DNA of 8,761 nt, taken from assembly GCA_013138655.1 (NCBI GenBank), contig WTCI01000003.1, positions 1 to 8,761 on the forward strand, read 5' to 3'. Both the position numbers and the translations under genes were made by a program. Source of the DNA: Desulfuromonadaceae bacterium (lineage in GTDB: Bacteria; Desulfobacterota; Desulfuromonadia; Desulfuromonadales; Geopsychrobacteraceae). A model generated the notes under the pieces. The model ran no database searches. It was not told where the DNA came from and saw only the letters and a list, made by a program, of their open reading frames with translations. Positions 1-6,775 of this stretch are shown here, in pieces; within the stretch, counting starts at the first letter, position 1, and the number at the start of each line of letters is the position of its first letter.

Positions 1-1
1 C

Positions 2-469
2 GCTGACGAACCGGTTTCCGCTCTCGACCTGTCGGTCCAGGCACAGATCCTCAACCTGCTGCAAGAGATCCAGCAGGAGCATCATCTCAGCTACCTGTTC
101 ATTGCCCACGACCTGGCGGTCATTGAACATGTCAGCGATCGAATTGCCGTGATGTACCTGGGGAAAATCGTCGAGTTGACTGCGGCCGACGACCTCTATC
201 GCAACCCACGCCATCCCTACACGGAGGCACTGCTCAACGCGGTTCCGATCCCCGATCCGGAACAGCCGCGGCCGGCCCCGCCGGCCGGGGAAATCCCCTC
301 GCCGATCAATCCTCCCAGCGGTTGCTATTTTCACCCACGCTGCCCTTACGCCGATGCCATCTGTAAAAAGGAAACTCCCCAATTAGTGGATCAGGGGAAA
401 AACCATCTAGCCGCCTGCCATCACAGTGCCCAGGTCGGTCATCATTTGCGCCACAAAACCACGGCTTGA
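2..469 (+). CDS. Oligopeptide/dipeptide ABC transporter ATP-binding protein (OppF/DppF type), C-terminal part
   Basis: This is the 3' end of an ABC ATPase that powers peptide (or nickel/peptide-like) import at the inner face of the cytoplasmic membrane. The frame is open from base 2 and codes for 155 residues before TGA at 467-469. The visible part begins at the end of Walker B (ADEP), followed by the D-loop ([10 protein letters not shown]) and the switch histidine ([13 protein letters not shown]). The family-specific C-terminal oligopeptide-transporter extension follows: [24 protein letters not shown] and [14 protein letters not shown]. Walker A, the Q-loop and the signature motif lie left of the window. 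The PSGC/HPRCP tail is typical of the OppD/OppF/DppD/DppF group and absent from other ABC ATPases; DppF/OppF is more likely because it ends soon after this motif. It is probably the last gene of its operon, because a regulatory palindrome and a new gene follow within 60 bp. No intrinsic terminator is visible after it. Confidence 0.93.
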   Translation, partial: ADEPVSALDLSVQAQILNLLQEIQQEHHLSYLFIAHDLAVIEHVSDRIAVMYLGKIVELTAADDLYRNPRHPYTEALLNAVPIPDPEQPRPAPPAGEIPSPINPPSGCYFHPRCPYADAICKKETPQLVDQGKNHLAACHHSAQVGHHLRHKTTA

Positions 470-495
470 CACAATTGTGCCATCAATGACACAAT
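466..495 (+). promoter_or_regulatory. Possible sigma70 promoter of the hydrogenase-like regulator gene
   Basis: A perfect -35 hexamer, TTGACA (466-471), is followed after 18 bp by CACAAT (490-495), which matches the -10 consensus at 4 of 6 positions. Transcription would start near 502, and the regulator's ATG is at 529. The start codon is supported by an AAGGA ribosome-binding site at 517-521 with a 7-nt spacer. The spacer of this promoter holds most of the 24-bp palindrome at 473-496, so a protein bound there would compete with RNA polymerase. The -10 is weak, and the -35 overlaps the stop codon of the previous gene, so this is tentative. Confidence 0.35.
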
Positions 496-496
496 T
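473..496. promoter_or_regulatory. Operator-like palindrome upstream of the hydrogenase-like regulator (site 1)
   Basis: This is a 24-bp imperfect palindrome with 10 of 12 pairs matching, centred between 484 and 485. Its core is TGTGCCAT-CA-ATGACACA. An additional half-site, TGACACAATT (467-476), repeats exactly at 487-496, a 20-bp offset of about two helical turns, so up to three half-sites are present. The same 18-bp core recurs downstream of the gene, ahead of a sigma54 promoter. That distribution suggests the regulator encoded at 529-2841 binds here and controls itself. That the regulator is the binder is inferred from gene neighbourhood only. Confidence 0.6.
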
Positions 497-528
497 CGGA
501 ATCTTTTTGACAGCCGAAGGATTCCAAC

Positions 529-2841
529 ATGCCGCACGCTAAAGCAACCGGCCCAATCACGACGATTCGGGAGCGTTGCAAAAAATGCTACGCCTGTGTG
601 CGTAACTGCCCGACGAAAGCAATCGGCGTCACCCAGGATGCAACCGAGGTCATTCACCACCGCTGTATCGGCTGTGGCAAGTGCATCCAGGTCTGCTCAC
701 AACAAGCCAAGGTGATCGCCGATGCCACTACCGAAACTGAGCTGCTGCTGCGTGGCAAACAACCGGTTGTTGCCGTGCTCGGTTGTTCTTTCCCGGCCTT
801 TTTTTATGATCTTGACCCGGCACAAATGGTCACTGCCCTGAAAAAGCTTGGCTTTGATGAAGTCCTTGAAGGAACCGCCGGGGTTGAATTAATTGCCCCG
901 GAATACCGCGAAATGATCGGTCAAAAGCTCGACTATCCATTAATTTCCAGCCACTGTCCAACGGTTGTCGACCTGATTGAACGCCATCATCCCACCCTGT
1001 TGAAAAACCTGGTTCCGATCGTTTCACCCATGGTCGCCATCGGCCGTTTTATCAAAGCCCATCGTGGACAGGACACCCATGTCGTTTACATCAGCTCCTG
1101 TATCGGTGGGAAATTTGAAATTAACTCCGAGCCGGTCAAGGGGGCAATCAATACTGTTTTGACTTACCGGGAGCTGAACCGCATGCTCCACGAGAAAAAG
1201 ATCGACCCCCGGCGGCTCGGAAAAACTCCGTTGTCCGGTTTGTCAACCAGTACCGGACGCAGCTTTTCCATCGTCGGTGGACCTTTTAATAACTTCGGTA
1301 TTGTCAACAACGGCCTTGACCCGAACTTTGTCTCGACAGTCGGCGAAGAAGCCGGCATGGAGGTTATTCACGATCTGGCTGCAGGGCGGATCTCCCCGCA
1401 ATATGTCGATGTCCGTTTCTGTAACGGTGGCTGCATCGGTGGACCCGGGCGCACCAACCGATTGACGTCTTTTACGAAGCGCAACCTGATCATCGATTAT
1501 TTGCATCGGAAGATTCCCTATCAACCGGCCGCCCATTACCTTAAAGCACCTGAACAACTGCAACTGGATCGTCAGTTTTCCAATAAACAACACCAGCTTG
1601 AACGTCCGAACGGTGACGTGATCCGGCGCATACTCAACGAAACCGACAAATTTACCGAACAGGATGAACTGAACTGCGCCGGTTGCGGCTACGCAACCTG
1701 TCGCGAGCATGCGATAGCCATCTACCAGGGGCTCGCTGACACCCACATGTGCCTCCCCTACTCGATGCGCCGCCTGGAAAAAGATCGTACCAACCTCGAA
1801 CAGAAGTACGACCTGGCCCGTCGAGCCCTCGACCAGGAGTACGCCGGAACAACCATCATCGGCAGCGATCCACGTACCCAGGGTGTTCTACATATGATCA
1901 AACAGGTCGGCCCGACACCGACATCAGTATTGATCCGTGGGGAAAGCGGCACCGGAAAAGAACTGACCGCCCGCGCCATCCATGAAGCCAGCCAAAGAGC
2001 CGACAAACCACTGGTGACTGTCAACTGTACAACGCTGACCGACAGCCTGCTTGAAAGTGAATTGTTCGGGCACAAAAAAGGCTCTTTTACCGGTGCAGTC
2101 TCGGACAAAAAGGGATTATTCGAGGCGGCGGACGGCGGCACCATCTTTCTTGATGAAATCGGTGATATCACCCCTAAACTGCAAGCCGAACTCTTACGTG
2201 TCCTCGACAGCAGCGAAATCAAACCGGTCGGCAGTAACAGGGTCAAAAAAGTTGATGTACGGGTCATCGCTGCGACCAACAAGCCCCTCGAAGATGGGAT
2301 CAGCAAAGGCTGGTTCCGCGAAGATCTGTTCTACCGCATCAATGTTTTTACCATCACCCTGCCACCGCTGCGCAACCGATTGAATTCCTTGCAACAATTG
2401 GTTGATCATTTGCTCAATCACGCAGCCCGCCGGCTGAATAAGACCATTCATAAAATTGATCCACAGGCCAGACAGGCATTGATGTGCTACCACTGGCCGG
2501 GGAACATCCGTGAACTACAGAATATTATTGAACGTGCCGTTGTCCTCTCCCCCGACCAGGTCATCCACCTGGAACAGCTACCGGTCATCTTCGGTGAACT
2601 GCTCCGTCAACAACAGGGAAGCATCACCTCTGGAGAATCGGGATTACGTCACCAGCGCGACCAACAACTGGGTAAAGTTGAAGCTGATTTGCTGATCCAT
2701 TATCTGCGTGAAACCGATGGCAATGTTTCTGCCGCAGCAAAACTCGCCGCCATCCCACGCCGAACCTTTTATCGCATGCTGGAACGACAGAAGATCGACA
2801 GACAAAGCTATCGGCACAAAAAGAAAACTGTGTCATTCTGA
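529..2841 (+). CDS. [FeFe]-hydrogenase-like sensor fused to a sigma54-dependent transcriptional activator
   Basis: A 770-residue cytoplasmic protein. Residues 17-56 form a ferredoxin domain with two CxxCxxCxxxC motifs (C17/20/23/27 and C46/49/52/56). Residues about 75-360 are an [FeFe]-hydrogenase large-subunit domain. Its L1 motif is SSHCP (C143), L2 is SSCIGGKFE (C191) and L3 is CNGGCIGG (C298, C302), so all four H-cluster cysteines are kept. The proton-relay cysteine is His142, and the lysine three after the L2 cysteine is Gly. A four-cysteine FeS domain follows (C383, C386, C391, C408), then a short coiled coil (about 412-440). The AAA+ domain (about 443-680) has Walker A GESGTGKE (471-478), the sigma54-contact loop GSFTGA (518-523), Walker B GGTIFLDEIGD (536-546) and WPGNIREL (656-663). 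A Fis-type helix-turn-helix lies at about 717-756. There is no receiver, PAS or GAF domain, so the Fe-S/H-cluster module is the likely input. A catalytic role in H2 turnover is unlikely; sensing H2 or redox state is inferred. Confidence 0.9.
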   Translation: MPHAKATGPITTIRERCKKCYACVRNCPTKAIGVTQDATEVIHHRCIGCGKCIQVCSQQAKVIADATTETELLLRGKQPVVAVLGCSFPAFFYDLDPAQMVTALKKLGFDEVLEGTAGVELIAPEYREMIGQKLDYPLISSHCPTVVDLIERHHPTLLKNLVPIVSPMVAIGRFIKAHRGQDTHVVYISSCIGGKFEINSEPVKGAINTVLTYRELNRMLHEKKIDPRRLGKTPLSGLSTSTGRSFSIVGGPFNNFGIVNNGLDPNFVSTVGEEAGMEVIHDLAAGRISPQYVDVRFCNGGCIGGPGRTNRLTSFTKRNLIIDYLHRKIPYQPAAHYLKAPEQLQLDRQFSNKQHQLERPNGDVIRRILNETDKFTEQDELNCAGCGYATCREHAIAIYQGLADTHMCLPYSMRRLEKDRTNLEQKYDLARRALDQEYAGTTIIGSDPRTQGVLHMIKQVGPTPTSVLIRGESGTGKELTARAIHEASQRADKPLVTVNCTTLTDSLLESELFGHKKGSFTGAVSDKKGLFEAADGGTIFLDEIGDITPKLQAELLRVLDSSEIKPVGSNRVKKVDVRVIAATNKPLEDGISKGWFREDLFYRINVFTITLPPLRNRLNSLQQLVDHLLNHAARRLNKTIHKIDPQARQALMCYHWPGNIRELQNIIERAVVLSPDQVIHLEQLPVIFGELLRQQQGSITSGESGLRHQRDQQLGKVEADLLIHYLRETDGNVSAAAKLAAIPRRTFYRMLERQKIDRQSYRHKKKTVSF

Positions 2842-2846
2842 GCACA
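2829..2846. promoter_or_regulatory. Weak additional copy of the regulator palindrome, overlapping the stop codon
   Basis: The sequence TGTGTCAT-TC-TGAGCACA has a perfect left half-site and a right half matching the consensus at 5 of 8 positions. It overlaps the TGA of the regulator gene (2839-2841). Its centre is 31 bp from the centre of the strong palindrome downstream, close to three turns of B-DNA, as expected for cooperative binding on one face. Because it lies partly in coding sequence and one half is degenerate, it may be coincidence. Confidence 0.3.
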
Positions 2847-2848
2847 AA

Positions 2849-2888
2849 CCACAAGATCATGTGCCATATATGACACATGATCTTGTGG
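2849..2888. promoter_or_regulatory. 40-bp near-perfect palindrome containing the regulator motif (site 2)
   Basis: Two 20-nt arms match at 19 of 20 positions; the single mismatch is C2864 against A2873. At its centre (2860-2877) is TGTGCCATATATGACACA, the same core as site 1, with the same C/A asymmetry. The flanks (CCACAAGATCA and its complement) extend the symmetry well beyond the core. It lies 7 bp after the regulator's stop codon and is centred about 187 bp upstream of the predicted start from the sigma54 promoter, where an enhancer-type site belongs. Transcribed, it would form a long hairpin at the 3' end of the regulator mRNA, but with no U-tract it is not a canonical terminator. Confidence 0.7.
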
Positions 2889-2936
2889 CCCATTTGGGCA
2901 GTGATAAGACCAAACCTGCCCTGCCCTGACATTCTC

Positions 2937-2954
2937 TGTGCCATTCATGGCACA
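2937..2954. promoter_or_regulatory. Upstream activator site for the sigma54 promoter (site 3)
   Basis: TGTGCCAT-TC-ATGGCACA has perfect 8-bp arms around a 2-bp centre. It is centred about 110 bp upstream of the predicted start near 3055, the usual place for an enhancer bound by a bacterial enhancer-binding protein. The centre-to-centre distance to site 2 is 77 bp. The best candidate to bind it is the Fis domain of the adjacent hydrogenase-like activator, on the basis of proximity and of the same motif upstream of that gene. Confidence 0.65.
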
Positions 2955-3028
2955 ATTGAGCACTGCGCCAAAACAGCATTCTCACCTAATCAGGTCTTTT
3001 CAGTGCGATTATTCCCTTAATTTAAAAT

Positions 3029-3044
3029 TGGCATAAACATTGCT
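3029..3044 (+). promoter_or_regulatory. Sigma54 (-24/-12) promoter
   Basis: TTGGCAT-AAACA-TTGCT fits the sigma54 consensus TGGCAC-N5-TTGCA very closely. The invariant GG (3030-3031) and GC (3042-3043) are separated by exactly 10 nt. Transcription is predicted to start around 3054-3057. It is preceded by activator-like palindromes at about -110 and -187, and by an AT-rich stretch. A loose IHF-like match (2988-3000, two mismatches) lies between enhancer and promoter. No protein gene lies in the same direction before the terminator at 3114-3152, so the product is predicted to be a small RNA. Confidence 0.8.
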
Positions 3045-3054
3045 GGATATTTGA

Positions 3055-3152
3055 CTAAATGCATAGGGATACACTCCCGTTCCCGCCCGAACGGACAAGC
3101 AACATCCCTCTTTCGCCGTCAAGGACCTCTCTCCCCTTGACGGCGTTTTTTT
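3055..3152 (+). ncRNA. Predicted sigma54-dependent small RNA, about 98 nt
   Basis: The RNA is defined by a strong sigma54 promoter (GG/GC at 3030 and 3042) and an intrinsic terminator ending at 3152. It contains a 5' hairpin at 3077-3094 (6-bp stem CCGTTC/GAACGG, loop CCGCCC), a single-stranded linker rich in A, C and U (3095-3113), and the terminator hairpin with a C/U-rich loop (ACCTCTCTCC, 3125-3134) and U7 tail. The C-rich loops and the CCCTC stretch (3106-3110) are complementary to Shine-Dalgarno-like sequences, so base-pairing repression of mRNAs is plausible. An ACGGA motif (3091-3095), similar to the CsrA core, is also present. No credible ORF with a ribosome-binding site exists. Expression should depend on the adjacent activator. 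I do not recognise a named RNA family. Confidence 0.65.
3114..3152 (+). terminator. Rho-independent terminator of the small RNA
   Basis: A perfect 11-bp stem (CGCCGTCAAGG at 3114-3124 with CCTTGACGGCG at 3135-3145) closes a 10-nt loop and is followed directly by seven T (3146-3152), then GA and another run of T. It is one of the clearest intrinsic terminators in the window. It lies only about 60 bp downstream of the predicted sigma54 start and roughly 270 bp after the regulator gene. Confidence 0.9.
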
Positions 3153-3268
3153 GATTTTTTTGCGGTCGCAATGCGTACCCATCTGCGTTAGCAGATTAGT
3201 GCCTTGATCCTGCAGTCACACGACCTGGATGAAAGTCTCGCGCAACTTCAGAAAAACCGATTTAGTTC
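3153..3268. other. Short spacer between opposing terminators, nothing recognised
   Basis: No coding region or promoter is evident. Small hairpins are present: TTGCG-GT-CGCAA (3160-3171) and ATCTGC-GTTA-GCAGAT (3181-3196). Neither is joined to a T-run or a promoter, so I assign no function. Confidence 0.4.
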
Positions 3269-3298
3269 AAAAAAAGCCGGGTCCATGACGACCCGGCT
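3269..3298 (-). terminator. Rho-independent terminator of pyc
   Basis: Read on the minus strand, the stem AGCCGGGTC/GACCCGGCT (arms at 3290-3298 and 3275-3283) closes a 6-nt loop and is followed by a run of T (the A run 3269-3275 on the plus strand; its last A also closes the stem). It begins about 25 nt after the pyc stop codon. It faces the small-RNA terminator, so the two convergent transcripts are insulated from each other. Confidence 0.9.
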
Positions 3299-3322
3299 CC
3301 ATTTCACGGCAGCAAAAAGAGT

Positions 3323-6300
3323 CTATTCAAAAACCAGTAACAGATCACCCTGATCAACCTGATCCCCTTCACCAAAGATCAGTTCCTTGATCACGCCATC
3401 CTTCTTGGCCTTGATGTTGGTCTCCATCTTCATCGCATCGGTGACTAACAACACCTCCCCTTCCTTGACCTCGTCACCGACATTGACCATCATCTTGAAG
3501 ATTTTACCCGGCATCGGCGCACCGACCTCTTTCCCGTTTTCCGGATCGGCCTTGACATGACTGCTTTCATCCAGTTCCGCTGAATCGTCTTTCACCGTTG
3601 CCGAACGCGGTTCACCGTTCAACTCGAAGTAAATATTGCGGGTACCATCCTCACGGACCCGGCCGATGGCGTTGAGTTTTACAATCAGGGTTTTACCCGC
3701 TTCAATATCGATGACCACCTCGTCACCGACATCCAAACCATAGAAAAAGGCCGGGGTCGGTATCACAGAGGTGTCGCTGTACTCCTGGCGAAAGCGGTCG
3801 AACTCCTCGTAAACACCGGGATAAAGAACTGCGGAGAGCACATCCTCATCGCGCACCTGGTGACCGAGTTTCTTTTCCAGTTCATCCTTTTTCAGCACGA
3901 AGTCGACCGGCTCGAGCAGGTCACCCGGCCGGCAGGTCAGCGGCTGCTCCCCTTTGAGAATGATCTTCTGCAGCTTTTCCGGGAAACCGCCATACGGTTG
4001 GCCGATCATCCCCTTGAAAAAGTCGACCACTCCCTGCGGGAAGGCCAGATCGGAGCCTCGCTCAAAGACATCCTCCGGCTCCAGGTTGTTCTGCACCATG
4101 AACATCGCCATATCGCCGACGATCTTCGAAGACGGGGTTACCTTGACCAGGTCGCCGAACATATCGTTGACCTTCCGATACATCTCCTTGCACTCTTCCC
4201 AGCGGTGGCCAAGCCCCAGCCCCTCAACCTGCGGCTTGTAGTTGGAGTACTGACCACCGGGGATCTCGTGGAAATAAACCTGGGCGGTCCCGCTACGCAG
4301 CTCCGACTCGAACGGTGCGTAATAAGTCCGAACGGTCTCCCAGTAGTTGGCCAACTGCTGCAGGCCGTCCATATTCAGCTTCGGATCCCAGATGGTCCCC
4401 TCCAGGGCCGCCAGCAGCGCGTTCATATTCGGCTGGGCAGTCAGTCCGGAAACCGAAGAGAGCGCCGAGTCGACGATATCACAACCGGCCACGGCAGCCA
4501 TCAGCAGCATGGCACCACCGTTGCTGGAGGTATCATGGGTATGCAGATGGATCGGCAAACCGATCTCCTGCTTCAGAGCCTTGACCAGTTTTTCCGCGGC
4601 AAAGGGTTTGAGCAGACCGGCCATATCCTTGATCGCCAGGATATGCGCCCCCATCTTCTCCAACTCCTTGGCCATGTTGACATAGTACTCCAACGGGTAC
4701 TTGTCACGTTTCGGATCAAGAATATCACCGGTATAACAGATTGCTGCTTCGCAGATGGCACCACTCTTGTTGACCGCCTCCATCGCCACCTTCATACCGG
4801 TGGTCCAGTTCAGCGAGTCGAAGACGCGAAAGACATCAATGCCGCATGCAGCCGCCTTGGCGACAAACTCCTGTATGACGTTATCCGGATAGTTGGTATA
4901 GCCGACCGCGTTGGAGCCACGCAGCAGCATCTGAAACAGAATGTTCGGAATCTTGTTCCGTAACCGCTCCAACCGCTCCCAGGGATCTTCCCGCAGGAAA
5001 CGCATGGAAACATCGTAGGTCGCACCGCCCCACATCTCCAGAGAGAAAAGTCCGCCACCCAGATGCGCGGTCGCCTCGGCAATCCGGTCCAGGTCATAGG
5101 TACGAAAACGGGTCGCCATCAGCGACTGGTGAGCATCACGCATGGTGGTGTCGGTAATCAGCAGCTGCTTATGCTGACGTGCCCACTCAGCCAACCCCTT
5201 GGCACCCTTTTCCCGCAGGATATCGCGGGTGCCGCGTGGATGTGCCTGTCCGTAGGGAATTTCCGGGACATCGGCTTCGCGCAGGTTCTTGTAATGCAGC
5301 GCTTTCTCCGGAGCAATCCCCGGATAGCCGTTGACCGTTGTATGCCCGATAAAGTTGAGAATCTTGTTGGCACGGTCCTTCTTGATCCGCAGATCAAACA
5401 CCTCCGGGTGATTATCGAGGAAGGAGGTATCGCAGTTGCCTTCCAGAAAAACCGGGTGCGTCATCACCTTTTCGAGAAAGCCGATATTCGTTTTGACACC
5501 ACGGATACGGAATTCCTGAAGAGCACGATGCATGATGCGGGCCGCACAACGAAAACTTAACCCCCAGGTCGACACTTTAACCAGCAAAGAATCGTAGTGC
5601 GGGGTAATGTATGCGCCGGCGTAACCGGCCGCTGCATCCAGACGCACACCAAAACCGGCGGCCGTCCGGTAAGCTTTGATGGTCCCGAAATCAGGAGCGA
5701 AGTTGTTGTTCGGATCTTCGGTGGTAATCCGTGACTGGATTGCGTAGCCACGCAGTTCGATATCTTGCTGGCTTTTGATACCGATTTCCGGATCAGACAG
5801 CTTTTTCCCCTCGGCAATCAGGATTTGTGCCTGAACCAGGTTACGCATGGTCACCAGTTCCGTCACGGTATGCTCAACCTGAATCCGCGGATTGACCTCA
5901 ATAAAATAGAATTTTTCATCCTTATCTATCAAAAACTCAATAGTTCCGGCATTGACATAATCAACCTCTTTAGCAATTTTCAGGGCATAGTCGCAGATTT
6001 CCTCCCGCTTCTTTTTTGTCAGGTAGAGCGATGGCGCAATCTCGATCACCTTCTGGTGGCGACGTTGAATCGAGCAATCACGCTCGTAGAAATGCACCAG
6101 GTTGCCGTGCTTATCCCCGAGAATCTGCACCTCGACATGCTTTGGATTTTCTATATATTTTTCAAGAAAAACCGTGGCATCGCCAAAAGCAGCCTGTGCT
6201 TCGGAAGCGGCACTACGCAACCCATCAAGCAACTCTTTCTGGCTCTGAGCGACGCGCATCCCCCGACCGCCGCCGCCGGCACTGGCCTTGACAATGATCG

Positions 6301-6775
6301 GATAGCCGGTTGCCTTGGCAAAGATCAGGGCTTCTTCTTCGGTCTTGATCGGATTTTCGGTTCCGGGGACGATTGGGACACCGGCAGCAACAGCAACCTG
6401 GCGCCCGGAAATCTTGTCACCCAGGCGCCGCTGAATTTCCGGAGTGGGCCCGATAAAGGCAATTCCGGCCCGCTCACAAGCTTCAGCAAATTCAGCATTC
6501 TCCGACAAAAAACCGTAGCCGGGATGGATGGCATCAACGTCCTTTTTACGCGCCAGATCGATAATTTCATCAATCCCTAAATAAGCATCGACCGGACCCT
6601 TCCCTTTCCCAATCTGGTAGGCTTCATCAGCCTTATAACGGTGCAAAGACAAACGATCTTCTTCAGAGTAGATCGCCACCGTTGCAATCCCCAATTCGGT
6701 ACAAGCGCGAAAAATTCGAATCGCAATTTCACCGCGGTTAGCCGCCATTATTTTTTTGAACTTTGTTCCACCCAT
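3323..6775 (-). CDS. pyc: Pyruvate carboxylase
   Basis: This biotin enzyme converts pyruvate, bicarbonate and ATP to oxaloacetate, the main anaplerotic step; in acetate-using anaerobes it feeds biosynthesis from pyruvate made by pyruvate:ferredoxin oxidoreductase. At 1150 residues it is full length for the single-chain form. The biotin carboxylase domain (1-455) starts KIMAANRGEIAIRIF, has the glycine-rich ATP loop GGGGRGMRV (about 165-173), ERDCSIQRRHQK with C234, and EVNPRIQVEH (E293, N295, R297). The carboxyltransferase domain has TTMRDAHQS (metal ligand D547), the carbamylated-lysine motif AIKDMAG (K716) and HLHTHD (metal ligands H745, H747). The conserved PYC/OADA region spans about 830-1030, and the C-terminal biotinyl domain has AMKMET with biotinylated K1116. 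The start is supported by GAGAGG (plus-strand 6784-6789) 8 nt before ATG. It is monocistronic: a terminator follows, and about 550 bp of non-coding DNA lies upstream. No key residue appears missing. Confidence 0.98.
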   Translation of the reverse strand: MGGTKFKKIMAANRGEIAIRIFRACTELGIATVAIYSEEDRLSLHRYKADEAYQIGKGKGPVDAYLGIDEIIDLARKKDVDAIHPGYGFLSENAEFAEACERAGIAFIGPTPEIQRRLGDKISGRQVAVAAGVPIVPGTENPIKTEEEALIFAKATGYPIIVKASAGGGGRGMRVAQSQKELLDGLRSAASEAQAAFGDATVFLEKYIENPKHVEVQILGDKHGNLVHFYERDCSIQRRHQKVIEIAPSLYLTKKKREEICDYALKIAKEVDYVNAGTIEFLIDKDEKFYFIEVNPRIQVEHTVTELVTMRNLVQAQILIAEGKKLSDPEIGIKSQQDIELRGYAIQSRITTEDPNNNFAPDFGTIKAYRTAAGFGVRLDAAAGYAGAYITPHYDSLLVKVSTWGLSFRCAARIMHRALQEFRIRGVKTNIGFLEKVMTHPVFLEGNCDTSFLDNHPEVFDLRIKKDRANKILNFIGHTTVNGYPGIAPEKALHYKNLREADVPEIPYGQAHPRGTRDILREKGAKGLAEWARQHKQLLITDTTMRDAHQSLMATRFRTYDLDRIAEATAHLGGGLFSLEMWGGATYDVSMRFLREDPWERLERLRNKIPNILFQMLLRGSNAVGYTNYPDNVIQEFVAKAAACGIDVFRVFDSLNWTTGMKVAMEAVNKSGAICEAAICYTGDILDPKRDKYPLEYYVNMAKELEKMGAHILAIKDMAGLLKPFAAEKLVKALKQEIGLPIHLHTHDTSSNGGAMLLMAAVAGCDIVDSALSSVSGLTAQPNMNALLAALEGTIWDPKLNMDGLQQLANYWETVRTYYAPFESELRSGTAQVYFHEIPGGQYSNYKPQVEGLGLGHRWEECKEMYRKVNDMFGDLVKVTPSSKIVGDMAMFMVQNNLEPEDVFERGSDLAFPQGVVDFFKGMIGQPYGGFPEKLQKIILKGEQPLTCRPGDLLEPVDFVLKKDELEKKLGHQVRDEDVLSAVLYPGVYEEFDRFRQEYSDTSVIPTPAFFYGLDVGDEVVIDIEAGKTLIVKLNAIGRVREDGTRNIYFELNGEPRSATVKDDSAELDESSHVKADPENGKEVGAPMPGKIFKMMVNVGDEVKEGEVLLVTDAMKMETNIKAKKDGVIKELIFGEGDQVDQGDLLLVFE

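Noticed and set aside
529..1600. Catalytic [FeFe] hydrogenase
   Set aside because: The L1 proton-relay cysteine and the L2 lysine are replaced, and the protein continues into AAA+ and Fis domains, so a sensory role is more likely than H2 turnover.
2888..2899. Additional palindrome GCCCA-TT-TGGGC as another activator site
   Set aside because: It shares only short symmetry and not the TGTGYCAT half-site, so I do not count it as the same motif.
2860..2954. CRP-type binding sites
   Set aside because: CRP sites have TGTGA-N6-TCACA, eight bases between TGTG and CACA. Here the spacing is ten and the inner bases are CCAT/ATGG, so the motif is different.
3059..3154. 31-codon ORF inside the predicted small RNA
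   Set aside because: It starts about 4 nt from the predicted 5' end with no ribosome-binding site, and runs through the terminator stem and U-tract to use TGA just after it.
3860..4963. 367-codon open frame on the plus strand
   Set aside because: It lies wholly antisense within pyc, and its translation shows no domain. It is a shadow of codon bias in the real gene; the 271-codon frame at 5765-6580 is rejected for the same reason.
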